DNA of 64,000 nucleotides. Origin: Daphnia pulex. Taxonomy: Eukaryota; Arthropoda; Branchiopoda; Diplostraca; Daphniidae. The stretch spans positions 2,609,001 to 2,673,000 of the forward strand of contig NC_060022.1 of assembly GCF_021134715.1 (NCBI RefSeq), written 5' to 3'. Below, piece after piece: positions 1-27,615 of the stretch; the first letter of the stretch is position 1, and every line of letters starts with the position of its first letter. The translations under genes and the position numbers were made by a program. The notes beneath the pieces are model-generated. The model was not told the DNA's origin. It searched no databases and saw only the letters and a program-made list of their open reading frames with translations.

Positions 1-10419
<10,419 letters not shown>

Positions 10420-13400
10420 CCTCTTTTTTTTTTCCCTTCGTCTGGGAAAAAACAACCTTCAATGTTTTATGGGTCTATCCTTCGTTTCCTTTATTTGGGA
10501 GGGAAACAATCACTTTTGAAATTTCGCCATCCGGCGAGAACACTTCCGGGACGGATGCATTGAAATTAACCGACAAAACTTCCAACGCTGCGGATGTTTC
10601 AAAAGCCTGGATGTGTAAAAGAAAGAAGAGTTGAAGTAAAAAAAACAAAAACCGAAAACAACAAAATATCAACCACAAATGATCGTCTTAAGAGTTGATG
10701 AAATCCTTCCGGCATCATTCAACCGCTACCTCCTCTCTTTCTCTCCACAAAGGCATGTGAGGAAATGCCAATCAAACCAAAAAATCTCATAATCGTGAAA
10801 GAATTAAGGAAAATGGGAAACTTACTCGTGTTTAGGTTGAGAGACAGACTTAGAATTCGAAGCACTTGAATACACATAAACATTCACATAGAGAGAGAAA
10901 GAGACACATACGATCACACACGAGGAAAAGAAGAGCCGGATTTCCAGCAGTAAAAACAGTTCAACGGCCCAATGTGTGTGTGTGTGTGTTTCGTCTGATT
11001 GTTATTGTTTGTTGTTGAAGGACGTCGCGATGTCAAGCCACACAGCGTCGGGCGACGGCAACGCTGCTGCTCCCATCGGCACTTGCGATCCAACTGGGCC
11101 GAGCCGGTAGAACTGAACCGAACAACATCCCCCCCCTCGTGTAAACCCCGCGTCAATCCAAGTCCACATCCAGATGTTGTTCTAATAAATAAATACAAAA
11201 AAAACAAAACACCGAAACTTTTAAAACTTCGTGAATCCCGAGGCTACTCAATAACAAGTTTGTCGCGTTAGTCCTGAAACCACAAATCACTTTTGTCGGG
11301 ATCAGATATCGAATTCCCCTTGTAGACCAACAACTTTTCAAAATATTGCGAGAAGAAGATAACCATCCATTCTGGGGCAAGCGAAGTCAACAAAGAACAA
11401 AGTCGCATTCGGATGGGATCTCTGATAAAAATAAGAGATTTTCTTTTGTCGTTTGAAGGAGCGCCTTTGCGACTAGGAAGGATCGATACTCTCGCAGACG
11501 CCGGTGTTACAAGCTCTGAGAGACGCCCTCTTTTTGAGCTGTTTCGACCCTCTCCTCTCTTTGACGGTTGACCCGAGCTCCATTTGTAACGACCTTAGGG
11601 TATTTCGGAAAAATAAGAAAGAAAAAAGGGGGAGAATATCAGACGATGGTTGGTTGACAGCCCAAAGAGAAAAAGTAGTGTACGTATAAGATATCTCGAC
11701 AATGGCTTTGTTTGATGTTTACACGCTAGTAACCATGGTAACGTCATCAAGAGAAAAAGAACTTGACACAAAAGAACGACTTTATGGAATGACGTAGATT
11801 GATTATATATGATCTCTTTGTCTGTCCAAACTTCTTTTTCGTTCCCGAGAAGAACGTGACTCAAATACTCATCTGGTGCAAAACTTGTCTTTCCAATGAT
11901 ATCAAAATCGAAAATCACCTTCACCGATAGGCAAGGAAGAATTTCTACTTTCCCCAAAAAACCTAGCGATTCCGGTTGAATTAGTTATAATCACGAAATG
12001 GAACTTTAATAGGGCAACCGCCCGGCCACCACGTCGAAAGAGGGTGTGTTCTTCGTCGCCCAGGAAATAACACACACACACACTTAAGAGTTTTGGACTC
12101 ACTCTCCCCCCCTTGAAAAATATTTCTTTTTTTTTCATAAACAAAATGAAACTCGAGCAGACTCCCTACCACCCCCACCCTTCAAAACAAAATAAGATAA
12201 GATAAACAAAAAAATACCCCTACGCATTTCCAGGAAACTCTCCTTTAAGGATTCGATCTCCGGCAAACAGTTTCTGGCTATTTCTGTTATTTCAAAAGCC
12301 GGAAGCCACGTGGATCTTTTGTGATGGGACTGGAAAACCTCAATCCGACATTCCCAATTAGAGAGCGAAGGAACTTGCCCACTCGGCAAAAAAAAAATGG
12401 AGAAATCATTATAATTCTCTAAAAACTCACCACCACAGTAAGAAAAGATGAATAAATAATCAAAGTAAGAGGGTGTCTAGTATTTCTAGTGGAGATAGGA
12501 GAGAAGTTGTGTTTATCCGCTGCTAAATGGACGATCATTCATCAATGTCTAAGGGGCTGGCGTGGTTGGAATACACATTCAAACAATGGAACTTGTGTAA
12601 CATTTGAGTTATTCAAATAAAACCGGAGTCCAAAAGGGGAAAACGTCGCGACAGAAAGCCAATGAAATCCGAGAGTTGAAGGGCGAGGAAGAGGTATTTG
12701 ACTGGTAAGTGAGCAGAACACATGTAATTCAATCAGCGGTTAGGGGGGTGTCTCCAATAACGGCGCCCGACAAGTTCTTCCAGTCCCGGGAGTCGATTAT
12801 TCACCTAATCGCCCACCCCAACTTCACATATTAACAACTCCTTTTTTCTTTCCCCACTAGTCTCCTATTTCTGGATTAAATGAAAATATTAAATTTTGGT
12901 TCGTGCGGTTTTAAAGAGCTTCTTCGTGTAACACCAGGCAGCCGAATCATTCACACTCTATATGTTTTTTTTTAAAGTTCAGGGCGAATATAAAGCGGTT
13001 CTCCAAAAAAAAAAAAAGAAAAATTAGATAAGGGGAATTTGTGCTGGTCAACATTGCACAAACTGGTCAAAATAAGAAAAGAACTAGTTCTTCCTTATTT
13101 CTGCCAGACAGCTGCAGTTTTTACCTGCCCAACACCTCATTTTCCAAATACTTTCCTGCAGAAGCCGTTTGAAGCAAAAGGGAATTTAAGAACAGTACAC
13201 AATTTGTTTTTACCGTTTCCCGCTGTCTAGCACGGTTATTAGGACATCGGAGCACAAGTTCAAGCTTCATATTGCGAAGCCAGTTGCGTCGATATAATGT
13301 ATCCTGTATCAGACATTCTTTCCCAAAAAGCCACAGACAAATTATAAAAACTTCCGATTTCTAATCAGGACCGCAATATCCACTTCCGAGATCCTTTTCT

Positions 13401-14118
13401 TGTAAGTTACAAGCAAAACAGAAATTGCTTTCCAAAACCGAGATCATATTTTGAAAGTTGATTGGTCTACAAGAACATAAATCTATCTACCATCGAGATA
13501 AGAATAAGACAGAACAATAGAAGAACCGTCTAACAGATTGAGGTCGTTCACACCGCTGGAGATTGCCGACATCCAGCGGACGAGTTGTTTTCTACATTAC
13601 ATTTTTTTTTTCTTCCGCTTTTATTTCCGCTGCCAACGGATTTGACACGCATCGCCCGGTTTTGTGGTCGACGTCGTAAAACTAACTTGAAAACCGAGAT
13701 GATTACAAAAGTCTGACCCCGGAAGCTTGACAAAATAAAAAACATTTTGCGACGCGTGAGTGTGTTAGAGACGAAACCGACGCGTCGTCTTAACTATTCT
13801 GTCAGCAGCTGCTGTTCTCATTCGGCCATAAAGATGACACTGGCCCCAATCGAAATCTTTCAAACATCACTGTGCTACCTCAGCTACTTATTGTGTGCCC
13901 GAATATCGTAAATTCTACACGACAGTCTAGAAGGCATGCCTCTGCTGGAGTGTTGCCAGTCTTTTCCCAATAAGCTCCAGAATTTAGGCTTTAGCTGCAC
14001 GCCGTGCACTGGTACGAACGAGTCACCATTAATGGCGCGTCCAACACCCACACATTTTCGTCCCACACAGTATTTGCAAATCCTTATTTCCTCACAATTT
14101 TACAAAACTACTAATACT
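10420..14118. other. Intergenic/upstream region of the MMP gene
   Basis: Between the MMP start codon and the ZNHIT3 stop codon I find no supported gene. It presumably holds the MMP promoter and 5' UTR. A GT repeat lies at 10973-10989 and a CA repeat near 12068-12081. Short frames on both strands lack recognisable domains or a consistent splice pattern. Confidence 0.6.
10973..10989. repeat. GT dinucleotide microsatellite
   Basis: About eight TG units upstream of the MMP gene. Confidence 0.85.
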
Positions 14119-14752
14119 TCAAAACATCTTACCCAATTCTTGCTGAAACTTTTCTGGCTCTACAATTTTAAGGCATGCATGAGCTAATTCAAGGAATATT
14201 GGCTCCTTCATTGCTTCAGTGATAGATGCCTCCGGTGTTTGGCTCTGAACCAGAGATTTCAAAATATCTCTGACATGAGGATTAGATAGACACTCTTTCA
14301 GCTCATCACTTTGAACTAAAAACAAAAACAAACACATTTAATAGGGGTATAGGCAGCATGGTTTAGGTTGAACAAAAGAAGAAAAATACCTAATGCTTGT
14401 AGTTTTTCAATTGGCACTGTATCAGTGGTGGGAAACTTGTAAGTCAAAGGCAGGCATTCACCTACCAGATTTTCAGATGGAGTAGAACTTGGTTTTTCAC
14501 ATATTGGTGATTCCTTGTGCGCTTTGAAACACAAGAGGCTGCAACTATGAAAGGACAAGAGTATTTGAAAAATTCAATCATTACAAAATACCGACAACCA
14601 GAGCCAAGACCTTTAAACCATTATAGACTACTGTGGGTATTTAACTTCACCAATTAAAAGTGTTAATTACACATTACTTACTATTTAGTATAACAAGTTG
14701 GACACTTGTACTTAAAGGGTTGCAAATTACAAATTTGACATGTAGTCGTCAT
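14119..14752 (-). CDS. ZNHIT3: Zinc finger HIT domain-containing protein 3
   Basis: Small nucleolar-RNP assembly factor; in other eukaryotes ZNHIT3 (yeast Hit1) pairs with NUFIP1 in box C/D snoRNP biogenesis. Three exons fit in phase: 14682-14752, 14390-14544 and 14119-14315, giving 140 residues, close to human ZNHIT3. The N-terminus is a zf-HIT finger. CQIC and CPTC pairs lie in exon 1, and exon 1 splices into YCSLLCFKAHKESPIC in exon 2, completing the Cys/His cluster. The C-terminal exon has the family helix region (LSNPHVRDILKSL and FLELAHACLKIVEP), which in the human protein binds NUFIP1. Start is the ATG at 14752, directly before the finger. It ends about 370 bp downstream of the SMC5 stop codon, on the same strand. 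Confidence 0.93.
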
Positions 14753-15125
14753 TGTTTTTCAAACAGGACTGTACTTATAAGAAATATCACAAGCAAGTTA
14801 TTATAGGGATATTAAACTGAATACTGTATTCAACAGAAAACGTGCTTATCGTACCACGTAGAATATTGAGTTGAGTGGTCGAATAGTCGAATAACAATAC
14901 TTGCAGACGAAATTTGCCACGCAAGTTCAACTCATGATTCCTAGGTGGCACTTGCGGGCCAAAATTGATTATTCAAATTATTCTAAGTATCTAGGCAAAT
15001 TCCAAATAAAACAACTATCATTATTGATTCATAAGTTTATGAATCAACATATATATTTCTGAATCAAACGAGGAATTGGGAATCGCAGTCAATGTAAAAA
15101 AAAATTGTAAAACAAAAAAAAAAAA
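14753..15125. other. SMC5-ZNHIT3 spacer
   Basis: 373 bp between two same-strand genes. It should hold the SMC5 3' UTR and the ZNHIT3 promoter. It is AT-rich, with A runs near 15099-15125. No gene is seen. Confidence 0.6.
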
Positions 15126-19553
<4,428 letters not shown>

Positions 19554-20951
19554 TATAAAGCCACTTTTGCTGTCGAACATGAAATATACAAAGAAATTAT
19601 CAAAAAGAAAAGAATCAATATCAGAAAATATTTACATTTTCTTTAGACCATCAATCGTGTTATAATGCAAAATACTGCTAGAAAGAAACGAAACAGACCA
19701 TGCCGCCAATTCGCTCGTTGAAAATAAAACGATTTCTTAGAACCAGGGCTGCCAATTTGTTGAATTTTGTTTTTAGATTAAGCAAATTAGCTCTTTCTTT
19801 GAGTGAATGAAATGAGTGATTTACTGAGTCTTTTTCTTTCTTTGGCCATTCTCTCTTTGAATTATAAAGACCAGAATGATTTAATGGATTGGATGAGCGA
19901 AAAGAGTTTATTTACAAATTAGTGTAAGATTAGATTAGTGGAGGAGAGGGATGCTTGCGTCGATTCGAATATTTTTCTGATTGGATAATCGACGTGTGGA
20001 ATTTACCTAAATATTTAAGTCCATAAATCAAAGAGGGTTTATATCTGTTCTCGGGAAAATGTCATAAAATAACTAGACTTATAATCTAGTGCGCGCCATA
20101 TAATAATATCATAACCGCTTTTATTGCCAAAATGCCTAATCCAGAAATATATTACATATGGGAAATGAAATGTCAAGGTTTCTTCTCTTTTACAAATTAA
20201 CTTTTATAGACATCAGCACTTAGTACATGAGATGCTTTAAGTGAATTTTCTTTAGAATAAAATAGAGCAACTTCACTTCACCAATTGATATTGCTCTCAT
20301 GGTTCTGTTACCTTAAAAAGGGTAAAAATAAATAAATATAGAGAGCGGAGTAAAGACTTTTCATTTTCATTTGGGACCGATTTCCCTTTTGCTCTTGGCC
20401 GCTAAGTCACTTTCCTTTTCTTCCACTTGAAAAATTCATCCCACATCAAATTATCGGCAAACTTTGTTGGCATGTGTTCAAGTGAGAAAATGGACAGTCG
20501 TCGCACCACTTTGGCCTTGAAAAACTACTTACCGTAAATGTACAGATTGGATAGGCTCATCGCCAAATTTTGAAAGACCCTATTGAAAATGTCGTCTTAC
20601 CTTATGTGTACAGTTGATCAACAAGTCAAAGCTACGTTTATTTTTTAGCTGATTCATCCAGCAAGCATCAATTCTGTCGAGTAAGGATAAATTAAGCAAG
20701 AGAAATTCTTAAGATGGAGAAAGTGGAGCGTAACGTTCCTCGGGCCATTGAAAAACAGGTCATGTAATAGTAGAAGGACGATGTATAGTGTGAGAAAAGG
20801 CGGATCGCCAAGGAATTAATTAAAAAAAAAATAAAAGCCTGTTTGAAATCTTACTACAAGAAGTTCACTGACAACAGTCACTCTCAAGCAGTCTACCTTG
20901 TCTCTTGTACTACTGGACTCATGAGAAAAGTGTGAGTGAACTTGTAGAAAA
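19554..20951. promoter_or_regulatory. Divergent upstream region between SMC5 and acid sphingomyelinase
   Basis: About 1.4 kb between two head-to-head genes. The SMC5 side probably includes a non-coding first exon (about 19636-19700). No TATA box can be assigned and no further reading frame is convincing. Confidence 0.5.
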
Positions 20952-23302
20952 ATGGGTTCCCTTTTTCTGACCTTCGTCGGATTGAGTTTCGTCATTCTCA
21001 TCAATCATTCAATTCAAGGTAAGATAACATATTCATCAAACGTGTAGCTATTACCTCATCGTGAAATTTTCTACAAGCAATCTTTTTTCATTGAACGTAT
21101 CCGGTTGTCAGGTGCGCCTTCAGGTGAGCAGAAAAGTATTTTACCGACGTGTTCCCTTTGCAATCTTGTGGTCCGGGGTATCTTCCAAAGTTTCGAAATT
21201 GGACTTACGGATGAAGACATCGTCGATAATATCGCTTTAACGTGTATCAGTCGGAGTCTCTACGACGAAGAGATTTGTCGAGGTGTAGCCTCTGCCGCCA
21301 TCGTAAGGGAATAATTAGATTCATTATTTTAGTACTTTTTAGCTTCTATAAAACTCCTTGAGGCATTTCATTCCTTAAATTATTCATTCATTTCCTTCTA
21401 GCCCACAGTGAGATACATCTACAATAACTCACTAGTGGATCCAGGAAACGTTTGCGGTATCCTTATGCAAGAAGCAAATTGCACGTTTTCTGATCGCGAG
21501 AAATTGGAATGGAGTATCGCGCCAAGTTCGATATCAAAACCGGATGTGGTTCAACTAACTTTACCTTCGGTATGACCTATATGTTGCAGATAACGATGAA
21601 TTTTACAATAGTGTTTTTATGCTTACCTTTCGGCCTATAGGCAGAGATGCCAACCATCAAAGTTCTCCATTTGGCCGATCCTCACTGGGATCCTGAGTAT
21701 ATGGAAGGTTCAAATGCTAACTGTGGAAATCCGCTCTGTTGTCGGGCTTCTTCGGGTCCGATAACGAAAAACGAAGATTCGGCCGGATACTGGGGTGACT
21801 ACCGAAAATGTGATTTACCTTGGAGAACTCTGGAAAACTCGGTCGAGCAAATGTCGAAGCATCACCTTGTATAAAACGATTTAACAATATCCAATTAGAT
21901 TTGATTTAACTATCACGTATTTCCTATTATAGGACTCCGCTTACATCATCTGGACTGGCGACCTTGTTCCACATGATATCTGGTCAACCAGTCGAGAAGA
22001 AAATATGCTCATCCACGAACGCTTACTCAATCTTGTAAAACGATTCTTCCCCGACACGCCTATCTACCCAACTTTGGGCAATCACGATGCTCATCCCGTG
22101 AACACGTATACCTATAAATTTATTTCCAAAGAAAGTTGAGTTATTGCATAATTTTCAACTGTTTTCAAATAAAAGGTTTGCCTTACCAGAAATAACGGAT
22201 CAAGAACTTGGCACCGGCTGGTTGTATCAAGATGCTGAGCGTCTTTGGACCAAATTTGGTCTTCCGAGTGAAGCTTCTTCTACGATCCGCCATGGAGGCT
22301 ATTACACTGCTTTAGTTCAACCGGGGCTCAGGATTGTTTCCTTAAACACAAATTATTGCTACACATTCAACTGGTGGACACTTTCTTCGGCAAAAGACCC
22401 GGCCTCTTTACTCTCGTGGCTTACGAAGACTCTCGAAGCCGCAGAAACAGCGAAAGAAAAGGTATTCGAGGGAAGACAAAACGATTAAAATAAGAAAAAC
22501 TGCATAATTTAAATGACTACAAACAGGTACATATTATCGCACACATTCCACCTGGTAATGAAGACTGTTGGACAATCTACTGTCGAGAATTCGACAAAAT
22601 TATCAATCGATTCGAGTCGACAGTCGCCGCTCAATTTTACGGACACACTCACAATGAAGAATTCAAAATATTCTATGATGAAACAAATGACACGCGTCCT
22701 ATCAATGTTGCCTACATAGCGGGAAGTCTGACCAGCTTCACAAACCTGAGTCCTAGTTACCGGGTGTATACCATTGATGGCCAACGACCAGACTCCAGTT
22801 GGGTTGTCATATTAGTTTCTGGTCAAATGTTGTATCAAATGTGACTAATGATTCTTCTCTCAATCTTATTTCTAGAGCGTGTTGGACTTCAGTACGTGGA
22901 CGATGAATTTGACTGAAGCCAATGAAAAGGGTCCGATGCATTTGCCCGAATGGTTTGAACTTTACCAGGCTAAAAAGGAATACGCCTTGGCCGATTTAAG
23001 CCCGAAAACAATCGATGAATTTTTCTCGCGCATGTTAAATGATGACGCACTTTTTCAACTGTACTTCAAGTAAGTGGTTCTGACCAACAGTCTTCTACGC
23101 ATTTTTAAATTGTTTGCTTTTCACTCATTCATGTTTGAATAACGCAATTTTTTAACGATAAAAATTTAGGAATTATTATAAAGCCACTGACAACTTTGTG
23201 TCCGAAGGTTGCGATGAAGAGTGCCGCAAGAAAATTTTGTGTCGATTGGTCACAAGTAATATCGCCGATAGAAAACGCTGTAATAAGATCGATCGAAAAT
23301 AA
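20952..23302 (+). CDS. SMPD1: Acid sphingomyelinase (sphingomyelin phosphodiesterase)
   Basis: Hydrolyses sphingomyelin to ceramide and phosphocholine in lysosomes or outside the cell. Nine exons fit: 20952-21018, 21112-21302, 21402-21569, 21641-21868, 21933-22105, 22176-22461, 22527-22802, 22876-23069 and 23170-23302, giving 571 residues (human about 630). A hydrophobic signal peptide (MGSLFLTFVGLSFVILI) is followed by a saposin-B domain with its cysteines (CSLCNLV, ALTC, EEICRGV). The metallophosphoesterase core has DPHWD, TGDLVPHD, LGNHD, AHIPPG and YGHTH, which supply the two-zinc ligands. A C-terminal cysteine-rich tail (CDEECRKKILC) matches the family. The donor after exon 7 (GTTGTC) is weak, but phase and alignment support it. 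Confidence 0.96.
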
Positions 23303-23864
23303 CCAGCCACGAAGATCCTCATGTTACAATAAGTGCGCAATGAACAAAGTTGCACGACAATGAGTTTTTTGTTGCTTAACAAATAACGAACAAGAAATAT
23401 TTTAGTGTAGCGAGATATTTTTTAAGTTATTAGCTCATAAATGCCTAGAGTTAGACCGATCTTTTACTTTACGTTAAGGCCCAGTGCGAAAATGTTGAAG
23501 TGCAACAAATATTTTAAAATTTGAGCCCAACTATAGCAAGGAATCGAAATTTTAAATTATACAATGAATTAAATTCCACCTATTATTTAAAATACTAATG
23601 CTCATTATTTCAAATATTTCAAATATTAACAGATATGTCAAATATTTCATACGACGAATACGACGAATAAACGAAACTGCAAACAAATACTACGATTGAA
23701 TTATTTAAGAAAATAAACGATCCCAGGAAAAGGATTGATTGTTAAGTTTCTAACCGTGCTTCTGGCTAAAAAGCTATCCGTAGATAAAATAAGAAATAGA
23801 ACAGAACAAGATATTTCCGCGAAAGAAGTGTTTTCAAATGTGACGGATGGCGCCGAAAAACGTA
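23303..23864. other. Tail-to-tail spacer between sphingomyelinase and the SDR array
   Basis: About 560 bp, AT-rich, presumably the two 3' UTRs. Several AATAAA-like hexamers occur (for example near 23667 and 23711). No gene is seen. Confidence 0.6.
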
Positions 23865-25465
23865 TTAAAAATATTTTTCCTTAGGTTCCAATTTAACGAT
23901 TGTTTCGCTCACTTCCCACAATTTTTTTGCAATTCCAACATCTTGTGCCAGCTTTGAAGGTTTAACAATCTGATTTGAAACAAACAAATGTTCTTTGTAG
24001 AGCATTTAAATAAGGGCATGGGCATACGAGGCTATGAAGAATAATTGTTATTGGAAATAGCTAACCTTGCAATCTCGGAAATATTGTCCTGTCACGTTTG
24101 CAACATCGTCAGCGACCGCCAAATAAATTGTGGTCTGTGCGCCTTCTCTTGGTGACTAGAATATTAGAAAGAAATTTTTTTTTAATTATTAAACCTGAAC
24201 TTTACTTTTCAATCACTAAATTGCTCAACGAACACACCTTCAAAAAAGGAGCGAACAATCTCATAAAAATGTTTGCTACTATGGAAAAACGACCAAACTC
24301 GGTTAACACTGCTCCTGGGTGCAGAGAGTTCACAGTAACAGCTTTTCCTATTTTAAAACATTTTTTAAAAAGATGAAAAGGGCGCATATCGTAGTATTTC
24401 ATAACTATACAGTTAATCTTGCAATTGTTTGAACAAGAGAAGTGCAACATTTCATTTTCCCACCATAAGAAAAACAAAATATATTAGAATGATATTATAC
24501 CGTGGGATTGGAGTTTGTTCGATAGTTCGACGCTGAAGAGAATGTTGCAAAGCTTCGACGCTCCGTAAATTTTTAAAGGTGCCAACAGTGTTCCTGCAGT
24601 ACTGTCACGGGCAAAATTCAGATCATCTAAGTTCAAATTTCGACACAGAAAGCTGAGATCGGCGCTGACGTTAATAACGCGGGTTTCCTCCTGTTCCTTT
24701 TCACCAGTCTCAATCATCAAGCCTTTTTGCATTTAAAGGACAAAGAGTTCAAAAAATATTTCATTTTATAATTATCAATCTCCTGTTAATTAATAATCAA
24801 ACCATGCCTATAAGTAAATTTGTAAGCAAAAAATGGCCAAAGTGGTTAGTTTGCATTTGGTTTTCTAAACCATCCACTGTCCTTCTTTTCTCAATCCCAG
24901 CACATCCAGCATTATTGATGAGGATATGTAATTTGGGCTCATTTTTCAATACATCAGCTGCAAATTCTCTGACAGAATCAAAAGAGGCCAAATCAAGCTT
25001 CTTGATAACAATATTGTTGTTTCCTGTTTTTTCAACAACATCATCTAAAATTTAAAAAAGTGTTTATTGAGCATTTAACTGAAGACTATCAAGGAAAAGA
25101 ATTTAATATTTGATTTAATTAATAATTAAAGATAATTATTTGAAAATAAAAGACTAAAATAAAATAATTATTTTACCTTTTGCTAGGGTTGCTTTTTTCA
25201 AATATCGACAGGCTAAAATTATTCGACCGCCTCTTAGTGCGAGATCTAGGGCCGTTTCTTTACCGATGCCAGTATTCGCACCTGTAATAATAATTGTTTT
25301 CCCATCAAGTCTCTTCTTGCTTCTACAGACTCCCTTCGTTATTTCAAGATAGATTTTAAAGGTCACTATTAAAAAGATGCCAACAATAACACTATTGGGT
25401 ACATCAAAATTAAACAAAAACATTTGGAAAGGATTGAATCGATCGAGCAAGACGAATCTTCTCAT
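23865..25465 (-). CDS. Retinol dehydrogenase-like SDR, tandem copy A
   Basis: Membrane-anchored NAD(P)-dependent oxidoreductase of the RDH11/12/13/14-like short-chain dehydrogenase group; the true substrate is unknown. Six exons fit: 25177-25465, 24808-25044, 24501-24722, 24238-24347, 24066-24155 and 23865-23969, giving 350 residues. An N-terminal hydrophobic segment (VIVGIFLIVTFKIYL) precedes the Rossmann motif TGANTGIGK, then NNAG and the catalytic YGASK. The start is uncertain: the ATG at 25465 adds 14 residues before MFLFNF, where the third copy starts. Intron 2 has a GC donor (ATAG|GCATGG), supported by conserved phase and by copy B, which has GT at the same site. It is the most 3' of three copies in direct orientation. 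Confidence 0.92.
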
Positions 25466-25711
25466 CCAAGTTAGGGATTAAACGTCAAAGTGGCAGCTCT
25501 ATGCTAGTGCTTAACTTACGACCTAGATGGAGGGTTACCTGAAAAATTCTAATTAAACGTTAGTAGAGAATTAGGAGATACGTTGATTATGTTTATTTCC
25601 AACACTGCCGAATACTTGAATAGTGTCGAAACTTATTATGGCAACGATGATAAACTGGAAGAACACATAAGGTTTCTAGGATGAGACCGAGTGACGGCCA
25701 CAAATAACCCT

Positions 25712-27369
25712 TTAAAAATATTTTTCTGTTGGTTCCAACTTAACGATCGTTTCGCTAATTTCCCACAATTTTTTGGCAATTCCATCATCTTGAGCCAACT
25801 TTGAAGGTTCAGCAATCTGATGGAAAATATGGTAATAATTTTTCGATAACATTTAAATTACGCAATAGCCATTTGAAACTAGGACGTATATTTTGTGGAT
25901 AGCAAACCTTGCAATCGCAGAAATATTGTCCTGTCACGTTTGCAACATCGTCGGCGACCGCCAAATAAATTGTGGTTTGTGCGCCTTCTTTTGGAGACTA
26001 GAATTTGTTTAAATGAATATAAACAAAAAAATATTTTTCTTATAAAATAATCTTTGCTGTAATCATTCACTAGGCTACATCGTTTTCAGAGAACATACCT
26101 TCAAAAAGGAGGCGAAGATTCTCATAACAACGGTGACTACTGTGGAAAAACGACCAAATTCAGTTAACACTGCACCTGGGTGTAGAGAATTCACAGTAAC
26201 AGCTTTTCCTGTGATAAAATTTTTTAAATTCAGTTAAATAAGAAAAAAATATAATAAAAATCTTATATCAAATATAAGACCAACTAAAAAATATGACCAA
26301 ACAGATATTAATATAACAGTGTGAGGGACATGCTGCAAATAGTATGCAAGAGTTGCAAGACTGTAGTGAAGTTTTATTTCCAAAATTTTAAGAAAAAAAA
26401 AGTTATTATAAATGATTCACCGTGGCGTTCGAGCTTGTTTGAAAGTTCTTTGCTGAAGAGAATGTTACACAGCTTCGACGCTCCGTAAATTTTAAAAGGT
26501 GCCCACAGTGTCCCCGCTGTACTGTCATGAACAAAATTCAGATCATTTAAATCCAAATTTTTACAGAAGTTGTTGGCATAGGAGCTGACGTTGATGACGC
26601 GAGTACATTCTTCTTCCGATTCAGCAGTCTTGATCATCAAACCTATTTAAAATGAATGAACTATTTTATATTTTTTAGTCAACAACTCAATTTAAATTAA
26701 CATCAGCATACCTATCAACAAATTTGTAAGCAAAAAATGGCCAAAGTGGTTAGTTTGCATTTGGTTTTCTAAACCATCCACAGTCCTTCTTTTCTCAATC
26801 CCAGCACATCCAGCATTGTTGATGAGGATGTGTAGTTTGGGCTCATTTTTCAATACATCACCTGCAAATTCTCTGACAGAATCCAAAGAGGCCAAATCAA
26901 GCTTCTTGATTGATACATTAAGGTTTCCGGATTTTTCAACAATGTCATCTAGTAAAAAATAATTTTGTCTAGTATTATTGCTAAATAATATTTTACTATC
27001 TATGCAATTTCTTTGATTCAATTAATATTAACAATTTAAAAAATTGTGTTTTAATTAATGAAGTGTTTTGATAATTTTACCTTTAGCTTAACTTGCTTTT
27101 TTCAGATCTCGACAGGCTAAAATTATACGACCACCTCTTAGTGCGAGATCTAGGGCAGTTTCTTTACCGATGCCAGTATTCGCACCTGTAATAATAATTG
27201 TTTTCCCTTCAAGTCTTTTCTTGCTTCTACAGGATCCCTTGATGACTTCTGAATATATTTTTATAGTCACAATAAAAATGGTGCCCAAAATGACACTGTT
27301 GGGAAAATCAAAATTAAACAAAAACATTTGGAAAGGATTGAATTGAGCAAGACGAATCTTCACATCCAA
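25712..27369 (-). pseudogene. Retinol dehydrogenase-like SDR, tandem copy B (premature stop or shifted splice)
   Basis: Same six-exon structure and lengths as copy A: 27081-27369, 26712-26948, 26421-26642, 26099-26208, 25908-25997 and 25712-25816. It keeps [13 protein letters not shown] and YGASK. However, an in-frame TAA at 27088-27090 lies three codons before the normal exon 1 donor, where copies A and C have a leucine codon. A donor-like GTTAAG 12 nt upstream (exon end 27093) would remove the stop, keep phase 1 and delete four residues, so the gene may still be functional. Its exon 2 is nearly the same as copy A, while exons 3-6 nearly match copy C, so the copy looks mosaic. The label pseudogene is provisional. 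Confidence 0.75.
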
Positions 27370-27615
27370 GTTAGGGATTGAACGTCAAAGTGGCAGCTGC
27401 TAGTGCTTAACTTACGACCTAGATGGAGAGTTACCTAAAAAATTCAAATTAAAAGTTAGTTAAAAAATTAGATCAGTTTACGTTGATTGTGTTTATTTCC
27501 AACACTGCCGAAGACTTGAATAGTGTCAAAACTTATTATGGCAACGATGATAAACTGGAGAAAACACATAAAATGTTTCTAGGATGAGACCGAGTGACGG
27601 CCACAAAAAAACCCA

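Noticed and set aside
10475..10678. Minus-strand frame AFETSAALEVLSVNFN with an acceptor-like CAG, upstream of the MMP signal-peptide exon
   Set aside because: The MMP signal peptide starts in the exon at 10419 and joins the propeptide in phase. This frame has no start, domain or matching junction, so it is more likely 5' UTR or non-coding.
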